A stretch of DNA of 64,000 nt from an uncultured Flavobacterium sp. GTDB taxonomy: Bacteria > Bacteroidota > Bacteroidia > Flavobacteriales > Flavobacteriaceae. Of this stretch, positions 36,068 through 45,381 are shown one piece after another. The stretch covers positions 1,860,001 to 1,924,000 of the forward strand of contig NZ_OX638201.1 of assembly GCF_951805225.1 (NCBI RefSeq), read 5' to 3'. Numbering within the stretch: position 1 is the stretch's first letter; every line of letters starts with the position of its first letter. The notes beneath the pieces are model-generated. The model saw only the letters and a list, made by a program, of their open reading frames with translations. It did not search any database and was not told the origin of the DNA. Position numbers and translations under genes: made by a program.

Positions 36068-37225
36068 TTAAGCGTTAAAAATTTTATCAATGTTATGTTT
36101 AGCAAATCCTGCGCTTCCGGTCATTCCCTTTCCTCCTATTCCGGTTATAATGTGAATATTTTCGCCAACTGTATGTTCAAAAATATCTTTGGTTTTGCAT
36201 TGCGAATACATTCCAAACCATCTGTTTTGGATTTCATAAGTTGGTAAATCGATGATCTTTTTGGCTTCTTCAATCATGAAATTGTCGATATCCATATTCA
36301 AATCAAATCCCAAAGAATCTATATCTTTTGCAGGAGCATATTCATGAGAATCTCCCAGAATTACAGATCCGTCCAAAGCTTGTTTAAATAAGATATGAAC
36401 GCCATACTTTTTCTCAAAACTATCCGGATTTTCTTTTGCTTTGATTGCTGCGTAGGATTTACATTCTTCAAAAGATTCGTATCTTCTAATCGTTAATCCG
36501 GTTAGAATAGAACCGTCTAATTTGTAATTATTCTGAGGTTTTGTCTGCAGCATCTGAAGTTTTGAAACTACCAAATCGCTGTTGTTGTAAATTTCAGGAT
36601 ATAGTATTTTGAAATCGCTTCCGTTACAAATAATAATTTTTGAAGCTTTGTATTCTAATCCTTCTGAAGTTGTTGCAATTACTTCATTATTTCTGTTTTC
36701 GGTATTCAAAACCGTGGTATTCATATATAAATCAAGACCTAAATTTTCGGTCATATATTGATGCAGTTTATGAATCATTGTTGCAGGTTCAACGGTTACT
36801 TCTTGCGGAAAAAATAATCCTCCTGTACAATAATCAGAACGTAATCCGGCGTATTTTGCCAAACATTGTTCTTTGGTCAACAAATTTGATTCGTAATCAT
36901 TTGCTATATTTATTTGATGCAACTCTTCAATTAACAGCATTTCTTCTTCGTTTGAAGCTAAATATACGGTTCCGTTTTGACGAAGATTAATATCAAATTG
37001 CGACTGAATATCTTTGTAAATCTTTAAACTTTCTTTTCCGAAGTTTTGCCACTTTCTGTCCATTCCGGAAGGTACAACCTGACCAAAATTTCTAACTGTT
37101 GCGCCTTCGGGTTTGCTGTTTTTTTCAAGGATTGCAACTGACATTCCTTTTAGTAAAGCGTGATAGGCATGAAATGTACCTAAAACGCCTGAACCAACGA
37201 TTATTAAATCATATTTCTCTTTCAT
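36068..37225 (-). CDS. FAD-dependent oxidoreductase of the phosphonate-linked family (TIGR03364-like)
   Basis: This 385-residue DAO-fold flavoprotein has the Rossmann motif YDLIIVGSGVLGTFHAYHAL (residues 5-24), a Glu-rich end of the second strand (AILEKNS), GATVRNFGQVVPSGM and the C-terminal HIITGIGGKGMTGSAGFAKH. The motif GATxRNFG is what I associate with the FAD oxidoreductases that co-occur with phosphonate catabolism. Members have been reported to oxidise aminoethylphosphonate or its N-methyl form to phosphonoacetaldehyde. Its neighbour is a phosphonatase-like HAD enzyme, which would use that product, so the pair can replace PhnW-PhnX. Confidence 0.85.
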   Translation of the reverse strand: MKEKYDLIIVGSGVLGTFHAYHALLKGMSVAILEKNSKPEGATVRNFGQVVPSGMDRKWQNFGKESLKIYKDIQSQFDINLRQNGTVYLASNEEEMLLIEELHQINIANDYESNLLTKEQCLAKYAGLRSDYCTGGLFFPQEVTVEPATMIHKLHQYMTENLGLDLYMNTTVLNTENRNNEVIATTSEGLEYKASKIIICNGSDFKILYPEIYNNSDLVVSKLQMLQTKPQNNYKLDGSILTGLTIRRYESFEECKSYAAIKAKENPDSFEKKYGVHILFKQALDGSVILGDSHEYAPAKDIDSLGFDLNMDIDNFMIEEAKKIIDLPTYEIQNRWFGMYSQCKTKDIFEHTVGENIHIITGIGGKGMTGSAGFAKHNIDKIFNA

Positions 37226-37289
37226 GTGTTTGTGTTTGTGTTTGTGTAATTTGTTTTATGCTGATTTTATGCTATTCTTTTCCTTTATT

Positions 37290-38570
37290 TCAAGTGTATA
37301 AAGGTGTTGTACTAATTTTTGATGTTTTTTTGAATTTCCTTTTAAAGTAATTAAAGGACATTATGGTTGTAATTATCCCAACAAAGGATAACAGATAAAT
37401 ACAAGTGGTAAAAAAGCTTAATAACGAAATATTTTTGTCTCCGAAATTCTTAAAAAATAAAACCAAAACGCTTCCTAAATATCCAAAAGCATCGGCGATA
37501 TAGATTAAAAACCCAGTGTTTCCGTCTATTTTATAAGTGGCAATCATTCGGTCAAAAAACAAACCGTTGAACGGAATATAGCAAACGTACATTCCAAATC
37601 CCGAGATCATCATCCACGGAAGTGGCGATATTAAGTGCTTTTGAAACAAAAATGTTGTTGCGCCAATAAGTAATGAACCTAAAAACAATACTAAATGATA
37701 ATTTTTGAAAGCTTTGTAGTTGTTTTTCATGCTTCCTAAAAATCCTAAAATAACGAGAACTGAGATCGCAATAGGAATTTCTGAATACATATAAATCGAA
37801 ATACTTTCTTTATATCCCAATGTATCCCACAATTCTCTGGCAAAATTATCCCTGAATTCTCTCATTGCCGTAAGCATTGCGTAGAATATAATTATTGCCG
37901 TTAACGGAAATGCAAATTGCTGAAATAATGAAGCGCGTTCTTTTTTGCTGAGTGGTTTTCGTTTTGATTTTAAAGCTAAATCTTCGCTATCAGGATTTGG
38001 GATTTTCTCCAAAAACAATGAAAATACGATTAACGGAATTATAAATATTAAACCCGAAACAAAAGGCATCCAAAACTCATTGCATCCCAAAACCGTCAAG
38101 ACAAATACGCCAACGGATTTTGCGGCTCCAGAAGAAACTATAAAACTCGAACAGAGAATAACGCCTAATAATTCGGTAGTTTTTCTTCCTTCGATATACG
38201 AGAAAACAATTCCCCAGATCATTCCCAAAGGCAATCCGTTTATGAATAAAAACAGAATATTGTATGGCGCCGGAACTAATGCAAATCCTAATAAAGCTAA
38301 CTCAGAAATGGCTATAAAACTGATTAAATATAAAGTTCTCTTTGCCGATTTTAATTCGGATATAATCTTGATTCCTAAAAATTTAGAAAGTGTATATCCT
38401 AAAACCTGAGCCAGAATCAACAAGATTTTATAGTCAATTCCCCAAAAAGACATATGGTCAAATGTCGCTACAGTAAAGGGTTTACGGAACGCATACATAC
38501 AAAAATAAGTACCAAATGCCGCAATGGATGTTTTTAATATAAACCTGAAATTAGATGCTTTTTTAGACAT
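37290..38570 (-). CDS. MFS-type transporter, DUF5690-like, with organophosphate-carrier signature
   Basis: The 426-residue protein has about 12 membrane helices. Near the N-terminus it has CMYAFRKPFTVATF (residues 24-37), close to the RxxF/RKxF substrate signature of the organophosphate:phosphate antiporter group (GlpT, UhpT/UhpC). MIWGIVFSYIEGRKTTELLG follows in the conserved loop 4/5 region. I believe it belongs to the DUF5690 family of Bacteroidota. Context gives a role in moving a phosphonate or phosphate ester across the inner membrane. It sits 64 bp upstream of the FAD oxidase gene, separated by a tgtgtt microsatellite. Confidence 0.82.
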   Translation of the reverse strand: MSKKASNFRFILKTSIAAFGTYFCMYAFRKPFTVATFDHMSFWGIDYKILLILAQVLGYTLSKFLGIKIISELKSAKRTLYLISFIAISELALLGFALVPAPYNILFLFINGLPLGMIWGIVFSYIEGRKTTELLGVILCSSFIVSSGAAKSVGVFVLTVLGCNEFWMPFVSGLIFIIPLIVFSLFLEKIPNPDSEDLALKSKRKPLSKKERASLFQQFAFPLTAIIIFYAMLTAMREFRDNFARELWDTLGYKESISIYMYSEIPIAISVLVILGFLGSMKNNYKAFKNYHLVLFLGSLLIGATTFLFQKHLISPLPWMMISGFGMYVCYIPFNGLFFDRMIATYKIDGNTGFLIYIADAFGYLGSVLVLFFKNFGDKNISLLSFFTTCIYLLSFVGIITTIMSFNYFKRKFKKTSKISTTPLYT

Positions 38571-38642
38571 TAGTTTTTGAGATTTAACGTAATAGTTGTG
38601 TGGTTGTAAAGTTTAAATAAGTGTTTCTCTATAGTTTTTAGA

Positions 38643-38712
38643 AACTCGCTGGATGGGGTTGGTTCAAAAAAAATAAACTGTAAAAATAAAACCTGCCAAC
38701 ATCCAACGAGTT
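38643..38712. terminator. Hairpin after the phosphonate-locus TonB receptor gene
   Basis: aactcgctggatg pairs with catccaacgagtt (one G-T pair) across about 45 bp. It starts 13 bp after the stop codon of the receptor gene. It lacks a clear T run on the minus strand, so it may be a regulatory or processing hairpin instead of a terminator. Confidence 0.45.
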
Positions 38713-38725
38713 AACTTATAGTTGT

Positions 38726-41602
38726 CTATAAATTATATTTTAAACCAAGATTGAATTTTGCACCATAATATTCTACCTGTTTTGGTCTGTTTGGTGTTTC
38801 TCCAAAATGATACATTAATGGCTCATTCAAAACGTTATTTACATCGCTGAAGATTGTAAAATGCTTTCCTACTTTATAAGAAGCCGAGAAATCAAGTGAG
38901 TTATATTTACCATAATAAATGTCATTCATATCTGTATTCTTGGCATTTGCATCAAAACTTATGGCGTATGCACCTTTATGGTTGAATGCTGCTCTCACGT
39001 TAAGTTTGCCCGTTTCATAGAACAATTGCAGGTTGTATAATTCTTTTGCCTGATAAGGAGTTGATACTTTTCTACCGTTTGGATTATTGGTATTTTGCCC
39101 TAAAGTCATTTCAGAATTCATGAAAGTTGCATTAATCTGAGTTCCAAAATATTTTAAGAATCCAGGCAAGAAGCTGAATCTTTTTGTGATTCCAAATTCA
39201 ACTCCGCCAATCCAGGCGTTACCACCGTTTGTAGGCGAACTGATTTCGATATTAGGAATTCCGTTTATTGTACCTTGATACGTGTCGTCAAAAATTGGAT
39301 CTGTAATTGATTTGTAGAAAACTCCGGCGTTGATTACACCAACTTCATCTAAGAAATATTCTCCCAATAAATCAAAGTTCCAAGAATAAGTAGGATTCAA
39401 ATTTGGATTTCCTCCTGCATATTCGCCGTCAATTGTGTTCAAAGATCCCGCTGGAGAAATGTCTCCAAAGTTTGGTCTTGCAAAGGTTCTAGTTGTAGCA
39501 AAACGAAGGTTTAAATTCTCAACCGGCGTATATTTAACATGTAACATTGGTAATACTGAAGTATATGTTTTTGTGTTTTCGGCATCCACAACCACATTAT
39601 TTTCAACTGTTTTACCAGTAACTTGTGTGATTGTATTGGTAACTCTAACACCTCCTAAAACTGTCCATTTATCAGATATTGAATACGTTGCCATTGCATA
39701 ACCTGAAGATGTAGTTTCGCCAACATTAAAGTTTCTTCCTAAACCTTTTCCTAATTCAGGAATTTGAGAATCTGTTGGATTTAGAACCAAACTACCTTGC
39801 GCCGAATTGTATAAATTATTCATTCCGTTTCCAGATAAAACCGGACCAAAAGTGTTTCCAATATTAGTTCCTGTTTCACGTCTCATATAATCTGTTCCGC
39901 CAGGCTGATTGATCAAATCTGAACCATAATTTGACAAAAATGGCGTTGGCGATCCTGTCCAATTATAGTATTCGTCTCTAAAAGTTGCGATACGATCTTT
40001 GTCTGTTAATTTCGCACCGAACTTCATTTTCAGACTTTCATTAAAATTGTGTTCGTAGTTTACCGCAGCAATAATATTGTCTCTTTCTACAATGCTGATT
40101 TTGTATAATTCCAAAGTAGAAAACTTCATCTTAGTTGGATCTGTTTTGAAATTTGGATCTGAGTAAAAATCAAATATCGATTTTGGATTATTCGGATCAA
40201 GCATTCCGCCATCCGTAGCCCAATATGCTCTTGGTCCGCCAGCTCCACCAGATGCAACAGGAACTGTGTTCAAATATTCAGGTTTAACGCCAACTCCCGT
40301 TTGATTAAATTGAATTAAAAAATAACTGTTGTCTTCTGCATTTGGAATATTTCCATATTTGAATTGGTTTCTGTAAGAAGCCAGACTCCAGTCTAAAGTC
40401 CCGTTTGCCAATTGATGTTTTCCGCCTAAATCAAGACCTAGAAATTGTGTCATTAATTCGTTGTGAATATCTTGTTGTTCAACCGTTAAAGCATTTGTTG
40501 TGCTGTTGAATTTATCAAATCTGATTCTGTGTTTATAATGTGTTTCTGTATCAGAAAGTCCTCCGTAAGTTGCTTTCAGGAAAATTTTATCTCTCGAAGA
40601 AGGATTAAATTCCATTGCAGCATTTAAACCAGTAGTTTTTCTAATTCCGGTATAATCTCTTAATTCTAATCTGTAAACTCCCTGATCACCATTTCTTCTG
40701 GCTTCATAATTATCTGTTGCCCAGTTTCTGTCCCAATAAGTACCATTAATAATGTAACCAAACTTTCCGTTTTTACTTTTGTCACCAATAGTAAGTGATC
40801 CGCTGTAAATTCCTTTATCCGATTTTTGATTGTATCCGCTAAAAATACTTGCTTTAATAGTTCTTTTTGTTGGAGCAGTTTGTGTGGTAAAATTCACGCT
40901 TCCGCCAATTGCATCCCCATCCATATCTGGCGTAAGTGCTTTTGTAGCTTCAACATAAGCGATAAGATCAGACGGAAAAAAGTCAAATGCTGTAGCTCTC
41001 GAAGTGGTTTCTTCTTCGGCAGTTGGAATTCTGTTTCCGTTGATTGTTGTTGAAGACCAAAATGGCGGTAAACCTCTTACCGAAACGAAACGTCCCTCGC
41101 CCTGATCTCTTTCAATAGAAACTCCAGGCATACGCTGAACAGTTTCGGCAGCATTACGATCCGGAAGTTTTCCTATTCCGTCAGCCGCAATTACATTTAC
41201 AATGCTCATCGATTTTTTTTGCATGTTCAGCGCTCTTGCTTCACTATTTCTTTGACTCATTCCGCTTACAACTACTTCGCTTAATTCTTTTGAATTGGTT
41301 TCTAAGCGAATTATTCCTAAACTAACATGTTGATTGTCTTTTACTTCAACTTTTATATTTTTTGTTTCATATCCTATATAGGCGATTTGTAATTCTAAAC
41401 TACCAGATCTAACATCCTGAATCGTAAAATAACCACTGAAATCAGTTGTTGCTTTTTGATTGTTAGATAATATAATAGTTGCTCCCGGCAGTGGAGATTG
41501 TGAGTCGGTAACAGTTCCGCTTATGGTTGCTTTTTGCGCCGTCATGTTCTGTGCAAAAAGTGCAACCGAAAAAATAAAAATTGCCTTGTAAATTGTTTTC
41601 AT
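38726..41602 (-). CDS. TonB-dependent outer-membrane receptor of the phosphonate locus
   Basis: The 958-residue protein has a signal peptide (ALFAQNMTAQ, about 1-22), a carboxypeptidase-regulatory-like domain (ATISGTVTDSQSPLPGATII, about 25-105), a plug (VIAADGIGKLPDRNAAETVQ, then GVSIERDQGEGRFVSVRGLP) and a long barrel ending GAKFNLGLKYNL. The DRNAAETVQRMPGV plug signature is that of the TonB-Xanth-Caul subgroup. It begins the leftward series receptor, MFS, FAD oxidase, HAD, phosphatase. The ligand is therefore likely an organophosphonate or phosphate ester (inference). No promoter was found by eye in the 687-bp region upstream. Confidence 0.9.
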   Translation of the reverse strand: MKTIYKAIFIFSVALFAQNMTAQKATISGTVTDSQSPLPGATIILSNNQKATTDFSGYFTIQDVRSGSLELQIAYIGYETKNIKVEVKDNQHVSLGIIRLETNSKELSEVVVSGMSQRNSEARALNMQKKSMSIVNVIAADGIGKLPDRNAAETVQRMPGVSIERDQGEGRFVSVRGLPPFWSSTTINGNRIPTAEEETTSRATAFDFFPSDLIAYVEATKALTPDMDGDAIGGSVNFTTQTAPTKRTIKASIFSGYNQKSDKGIYSGSLTIGDKSKNGKFGYIINGTYWDRNWATDNYEARRNGDQGVYRLELRDYTGIRKTTGLNAAMEFNPSSRDKIFLKATYGGLSDTETHYKHRIRFDKFNSTTNALTVEQQDIHNELMTQFLGLDLGGKHQLANGTLDWSLASYRNQFKYGNIPNAEDNSYFLIQFNQTGVGVKPEYLNTVPVASGGAGGPRAYWATDGGMLDPNNPKSIFDFYSDPNFKTDPTKMKFSTLELYKISIVERDNIIAAVNYEHNFNESLKMKFGAKLTDKDRIATFRDEYYNWTGSPTPFLSNYGSDLINQPGGTDYMRRETGTNIGNTFGPVLSGNGMNNLYNSAQGSLVLNPTDSQIPELGKGLGRNFNVGETTSSGYAMATYSISDKWTVLGGVRVTNTITQVTGKTVENNVVVDAENTKTYTSVLPMLHVKYTPVENLNLRFATTRTFARPNFGDISPAGSLNTIDGEYAGGNPNLNPTYSWNFDLLGEYFLDEVGVINAGVFYKSITDPIFDDTYQGTINGIPNIEISSPTNGGNAWIGGVEFGITKRFSFLPGFLKYFGTQINATFMNSEMTLGQNTNNPNGRKVSTPYQAKELYNLQLFYETGKLNVRAAFNHKGAYAISFDANAKNTDMNDIYYGKYNSLDFSASYKVGKHFTIFSDVNNVLNEPLMYHFGETPNRPKQVEYYGAKFNLGLKYNL

Positions 41603-41965
41603 GGTTAATTTGTTTACAAATATTAAATTTATTGAAGCAAATAAACAATGATTTTTATAAATAGTAAATAAATGAAAATTATGTAATTGTTAAAGAAAAG
41701 CAAATTAAAGCACCGCAATTGTTAAGGATTTGTAAAAAATAAAAATGCTAATGAATTGAAAATGACACCAAAATTCCTTTAAATACGGGAGAAATAACCG
41801 ATTTTGATCAACATTTAAAGCAAAACAGAAAACGTTTTCGAAGCAAACATTCCTTAACAATTCTATTTTGGAATTGGCAACTTATTTACAAATAGTAAAC
41901 TTTTTGAGTGATATTTTACTAGTTTGAGTTATTCAACATACATTATATTATGACCGTCAAATTTG

Positions 41966-42163
41966 TGTTTAGTCCCTACGGGACAATTTTGATGTGGTTT
42001 GTATTTTATTTTCTACCAACATTTAATCTCTCCGAGATATTCCTTTTAGATATTATAAAAACCTTTTATTATAGAATTTCAACAGACAATACTCCTTTAG
42101 GAGTTAAATATTGGTAAAAAAAACTTATCACACACAGAAAAAATGTCCCGTAGGGACTACACT
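41966..42163. repeat. Inverted repeat with agtccctacgggac arms
   Basis: agtccctacgggac (41971-41984) pairs with gtcccgtagggact (42145-42158). Inner arms near ctccgagatattcc and actcctttaggagt add secondary structure, and ttggtaaaaaa matches the same family as 9714 and 29227. It lies in the 687-bp gap. The left part (41603-41960) is AT-rich with nothing recognised. Confidence 0.8.
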
Positions 42164-42187
42164 TTCTTATTAAAAATCCAACAAAAC

Positions 42188-42258
42188 AAAATGACGTTTT
42201 AAACAAAGTAAAATGACATTCTGAACAAACTCCGTCTTTTAAGTTCCCAATAACTTTG
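42188..42258 (+). promoter_or_regulatory. 22-bp direct repeats and -7 element upstream of the SDR gene
   Basis: Two copies of the pattern aaaatgac-N-tt-N-t-N-aacaaa-N-t start at 42188 and 42210, matching at 18 of 22 positions. The -7-like TAACTTTG lies at 42251-42258, 31 bp before the start codon, and no good TTG box is present. Direct repeats two helical turns apart next to a promoter lacking a -33 box fit an activator such as an AraC-family protein. Confidence 0.5.
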
Positions 42259-42289
42259 CCTTATAATAATTACTTAAAAAGCACACAAA

Positions 42290-43285
42290 ATGAAAACAAA
42301 CAATTATCAGGGAACTTTCCAAAAACCAATTGGTTCAGGATTTAATTCACAATCAACAACAAACGAAGTTATCAAAGGAATTGACCTTACGGGAAAAATT
42401 GCAATTATAACGGGCGGTAACACCGGAATTGGTTTAGAAACCGTAAAAATTCTTTCCGAAGCCGGAGCAACAGTAATAGTTCCTGCAAGAGATATCGAGA
42501 AAGCAAAGAAAAACTTAAAGGATATTCCGAATGTAGAATTGGAAATTATGGATTTAATGAATCCGGATTCTATAGATGCGTTTGCAAAAAAATTCCTTTC
42601 GTCAGGAAGACCTTTGCATTTATTGATTAATAATGCCGGAATTATGTGGGTTCCGTATCGTCGTGATAATCGCGGAATCGAATCGCAATTGGCAACTAAT
42701 TATTTGGCACAATTTCAGCTTACGACAAGATTATGGCCAGCGCTTAAAAAAGCCAAAACTGCGAGAGTAATAAGCGTTTCATCGCAAGGACATCAATTTG
42801 GTTCTTTTAATTTTGATGATCCGAATTTTTTACACAAAGAATACGAAACTTTACAAGCTTACGGACAATCCAAAACGGCTTGTAATTTATTTGCTCTCGA
42901 ATTAGACAATCGCGCAAAAGAATTTGGCGTGAGATCTTATTCGCTGCATCCGGGATCTATCAATGGAACTGAACTTGCGAGAGAAGCTTCTTTAGATTTA
43001 TTCCAGAAAATGGGACTTTGCGATGCTGCTGGGAATATTCGACCGGAAATTTTAGCAAATCTAAAAACGATTCCGCAAGGCGCTGCAACTACAGTTTGGT
43101 GCGCAACGAGTCCGCTTCTTGATAATATTGGCGGTGTATATTGTGAAGATGCTGAAATTGCTTCAATTGCAACCGATTCTTCTATAACTCCAGGAGTAAA
43201 ATTATATTCGCTTGACGAAGATAAGGCCAAAAGATTATGGTTGCTAAGTGAAGAAATGACGGGAATAACTTTTGATGTTCTTTAA
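42290..43285 (+). CDS. Short-chain dehydrogenase/reductase (SDR)
   Basis: The 331-residue enzyme has the extended N-terminus and classic SDR motifs: TGGNTGIGLETVKIL (about 42-56), LLINNAGIMWVPY (NNAG, about 110), the catalytic Ser in VISVSSQGHQFG and Tyr-Lys in YGQSKTACN (about 196). It resembles the retinol dehydrogenase/WWOX-like SDR group. The substrate is unknown. It is a single gene with a distinctive upstream region (direct repeats). Confidence 0.88.
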   Translation: MKTNNYQGTFQKPIGSGFNSQSTTNEVIKGIDLTGKIAIITGGNTGIGLETVKILSEAGATVIVPARDIEKAKKNLKDIPNVELEIMDLMNPDSIDAFAKKFLSSGRPLHLLINNAGIMWVPYRRDNRGIESQLATNYLAQFQLTTRLWPALKKAKTARVISVSSQGHQFGSFNFDDPNFLHKEYETLQAYGQSKTACNLFALELDNRAKEFGVRSYSLHPGSINGTELAREASLDLFQKMGLCDAAGNIRPEILANLKTIPQGAATTVWCATSPLLDNIGGVYCEDAEIASIATDSSITPGVKLYSLDEDKAKRLWLLSEEMTGITFDVL

Positions 43286-43468
43286 TGTGAGGTGTGTTTT
43301 GTGAGATAAAAGATGTTAATAGTAAGTTGTCGTTGTTTTGAAGCGGCAACTTCTATTCGATAAAGATTTCTTCTTTGTTTATTTTAAATTTCCGAATGAT
43401 TGTGATTTTAGTAAATTTGATAAAGGTTCTGATGTCTTTTCCAACTGATAATAATTTAACTTAAAAGA

Positions 43469-44092
43469 ATGCTGGAAACATACCATAATATAAATGACGA
43501 AAAAATATCTTCACAAGAATTAAGCTCTTTAAGTGAATACTATAAGGTGTTTAGTGAAAACGAAATAATATTAAAAAAGGAGTTTTATATTGATCATATT
43601 TTAAAACATATCAGCCACTATAAAAATGCTGAAGAATCGGAAAATGATATTATTACTATATACAGTACTTCAAATGTTTTTTATTCCATAATTGAAAAGA
43701 TAAATCTTAGTAATCATGTTCTAGAAATTCACAAAGAATATTCAGGAACAGTTTTAACAAGTCATTCCAGATATTTGTATAATAATACTAATGATTTAAT
43801 ATGTATAGAAAATATTGATCTTTTGACTGGCTTACCAAAATTTAAGGAAACTGAAAAGTATTTTTATGATTTTGAAAAGGATGATTATTTTCCAATAATT
43901 ACAGCTTCTTTTAATGAAGATAGTAGTTTAGACATCATACAATATGATAGTTATAGATTTGACGGACAAGACGAAATCATATTTTCTGAAGATGGCGTTC
44001 CGGGAATTAGTGATTTACCAACTTTAAAAAAACGCTTAGCATTATCTACTCAAGAAATGAATTATTATTTGACTGCAATATTAGAACCGTAA
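43469..44092 (+). CDS. Unknown soluble protein, distant paralogue of the gene at 31547
   Basis: The 207-residue protein has no signal peptide, membrane helix or known domain. It aligns by eye with the protein encoded at 31547 over most of its length, including NTNDLICIENIDLLTG against the partner's NDNLLIASCTIDLETN. It contains many Tyr, Ser, Asp and Glu residues. The two genes are 12 kb apart and each has small unknown neighbours, which suggests a mobile, duplicated accessory family. No function is assigned. Confidence 0.75.
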   Translation: MLETYHNINDEKISSQELSSLSEYYKVFSENEIILKKEFYIDHILKHISHYKNAEESENDIITIYSTSNVFYSIIEKINLSNHVLEIHKEYSGTVLTSHSRYLYNNTNDLICIENIDLLTGLPKFKETEKYFYDFEKDDYFPIITASFNEDSSLDIIQYDSYRFDGQDEIIFSEDGVPGISDLPTLKKRLALSTQEMNYYLTAILEP

Positions 44093-44148
44093 AGAATTTT
44101 TATTTACTCATTATGTAAAAAACCTCAGTTCCTAACCAATAAAAGAAA

Positions 44149-44535
44149 ATGAATAAATTATTTATACTACTTATTTTCACACTTTTTTCTTGTGAAAATA
44201 AAGAAACAGACATTGATAAAATAGTTGTCCATTCTGTTAACCTTAATATTGATACTTCGGCTGATGTCAGTTGTAAAGATTTTGAACTAACCTTTAATGG
44301 TGTTATAAAAGTTTATTCAATAAAAGATAAATCTATTTTCAATAAAATTGATAAATTACTTAAAGGAATAAAAAATAGCAACAAAAACACATCAATAGAT
44401 ATAAGAAGAAAAATAATTGTTTTTCATAAAGATAAGACGATTGATACTTTATGTGTTGATCGGTTTAATATTGTAATGAATGGTCAATTGATTGATAAAA
44501 ATGACGATTTACTATCATTGTCACTTGATTTATAA
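44149..44535 (+). CDS. Small predicted lipoprotein of unknown function
   Basis: The 128-residue protein starts MNKLFILLIFTLFSC, a clear lipoprotein signal with C15. The mature part is Lys/Asp-rich with a beta pattern (KVYSIKDKSIFNKIDKLLKG) and no recognised domain. The gene is 56 bp downstream of the previous unknown gene and probably co-transcribed with it. Confidence 0.7.
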   Translation: MNKLFILLIFTLFSCENKETDIDKIVVHSVNLNIDTSADVSCKDFELTFNGVIKVYSIKDKSIFNKIDKLLKGIKNSNKNTSIDIRRKIIVFHKDKTIDTLCVDRFNIVMNGQLIDKNDDLLSLSLDL

Positions 44536-44573
44536 TTAAATGAATTTTAAACATAACAATAACAAGTATCAAC

Positions 44574-44635
44574 GCTAGCGCGAACGTCTCGGTCGTGAAG
44601 ATCTGCACGCGCACGAGCGAGACGCTCGCGCCAGC
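44574..44635. repeat. GC-rich palindrome with gctagcgcg arms
   Basis: gctagcgcgaacgtctcgg at the left pairs with gagacgctcgcgccagc at the right. The GC content is far above the surrounding AT-rich DNA. The genes on either side are convergent, so it may end transcription from both, but it has no T run. Confidence 0.75.
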
Positions 44636-44726
44636 AAATGTAAAATATCTTTGAAAGATTAGAAAATATTATAATTATTCCGTTGGCGAAAATTATAAAT
44701 TATAAATTATCCTGAATATGGTAAAA

Positions 44727-45230
44727 CTAAAGTGCTTTTTTAAAGTAAAGTTGGTTTGGATTTTCCTGATTCTCTTCATTTTTATAAATGAATTCCTGAT
44801 ATCCTAAAGATCTTAAAGTTTTGATTAAAACTACATCTATTTCAAAAGCTTTTGCCCAAATCAAATCGTGTTTTCTTTGCAAGGCAATTTCTTCGGCACG
44901 TTTAAAAAGCACGTTTAAATCATCTGGATTAAAATAAACTATATCTTCTAGTCCAATTGCTTTGTTGGCTTCAAGATCTTGATTTGAAAGTCGGGATGAA
45001 TTTAATTTCATAAAAGACAAAGGATTTTCGTTTTCGTAAACCATCAACATTTCGATCGAAAAATCATTTTGAATTCTTAAAAACTCTTGCCTTGATAGAT
45101 TTTCCGCTGCGTACTTCTCGCCTATTTCTTTTGATGATCCAAATAAATCCGAATAAAACTTAAGGGCTTTCTGTTCCATCCAAATGATATTATCATTTAT
45201 TATCACTACAAATCTTGCTGCTTTAGACAT
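44727..45230 (-). CDS. GNAT-type acetyltransferase
   Basis: The 167-residue protein has a GNAT-like layout: an N-terminal helix pair, the strand MLMVYENENPLSFMKLN, the strand GLEDIVYFNPDD, the helix LFKRAEEIALQRKHDLIWAK and the C-terminal LGYQEFIYKNEE. The acetyl-CoA P-loop is poorly conserved, so activity is uncertain. The start at 45230 is the first ATG; one at 45179 (MEQKALKFYSD) is an alternative. No neighbour points to a substrate. Confidence 0.65.
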   Translation of the reverse strand: MSKAARFVVIINDNIIWMEQKALKFYSDLFGSSKEIGEKYAAENLSRQEFLRIQNDFSIEMLMVYENENPLSFMKLNSSRLSNQDLEANKAIGLEDIVYFNPDDLNVLFKRAEEIALQRKHDLIWAKAFEIDVVLIKTLRSLGYQEFIYKNEENQENPNQLYFKKAL

Positions 45231-45381
45231 GTTTTATATTTTATTACTAAATATTAAATTTTCTATTATTTATGGCAAAGTTGCGATGATTGTTACTATT
45301 AGAAAAGAGCAAAATGTCTTATGTTTTGTTCGAAAAGTCGGGAAGTGTTTTTTTTTTACAAAGGTATTTTCGTGTGATTTG

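Noticed and set aside
37226..37350. Plus-strand frame rich in Val-Cys
   Set aside because: It comes from the tgtgtt microsatellite and the antisense of the MFS gene.
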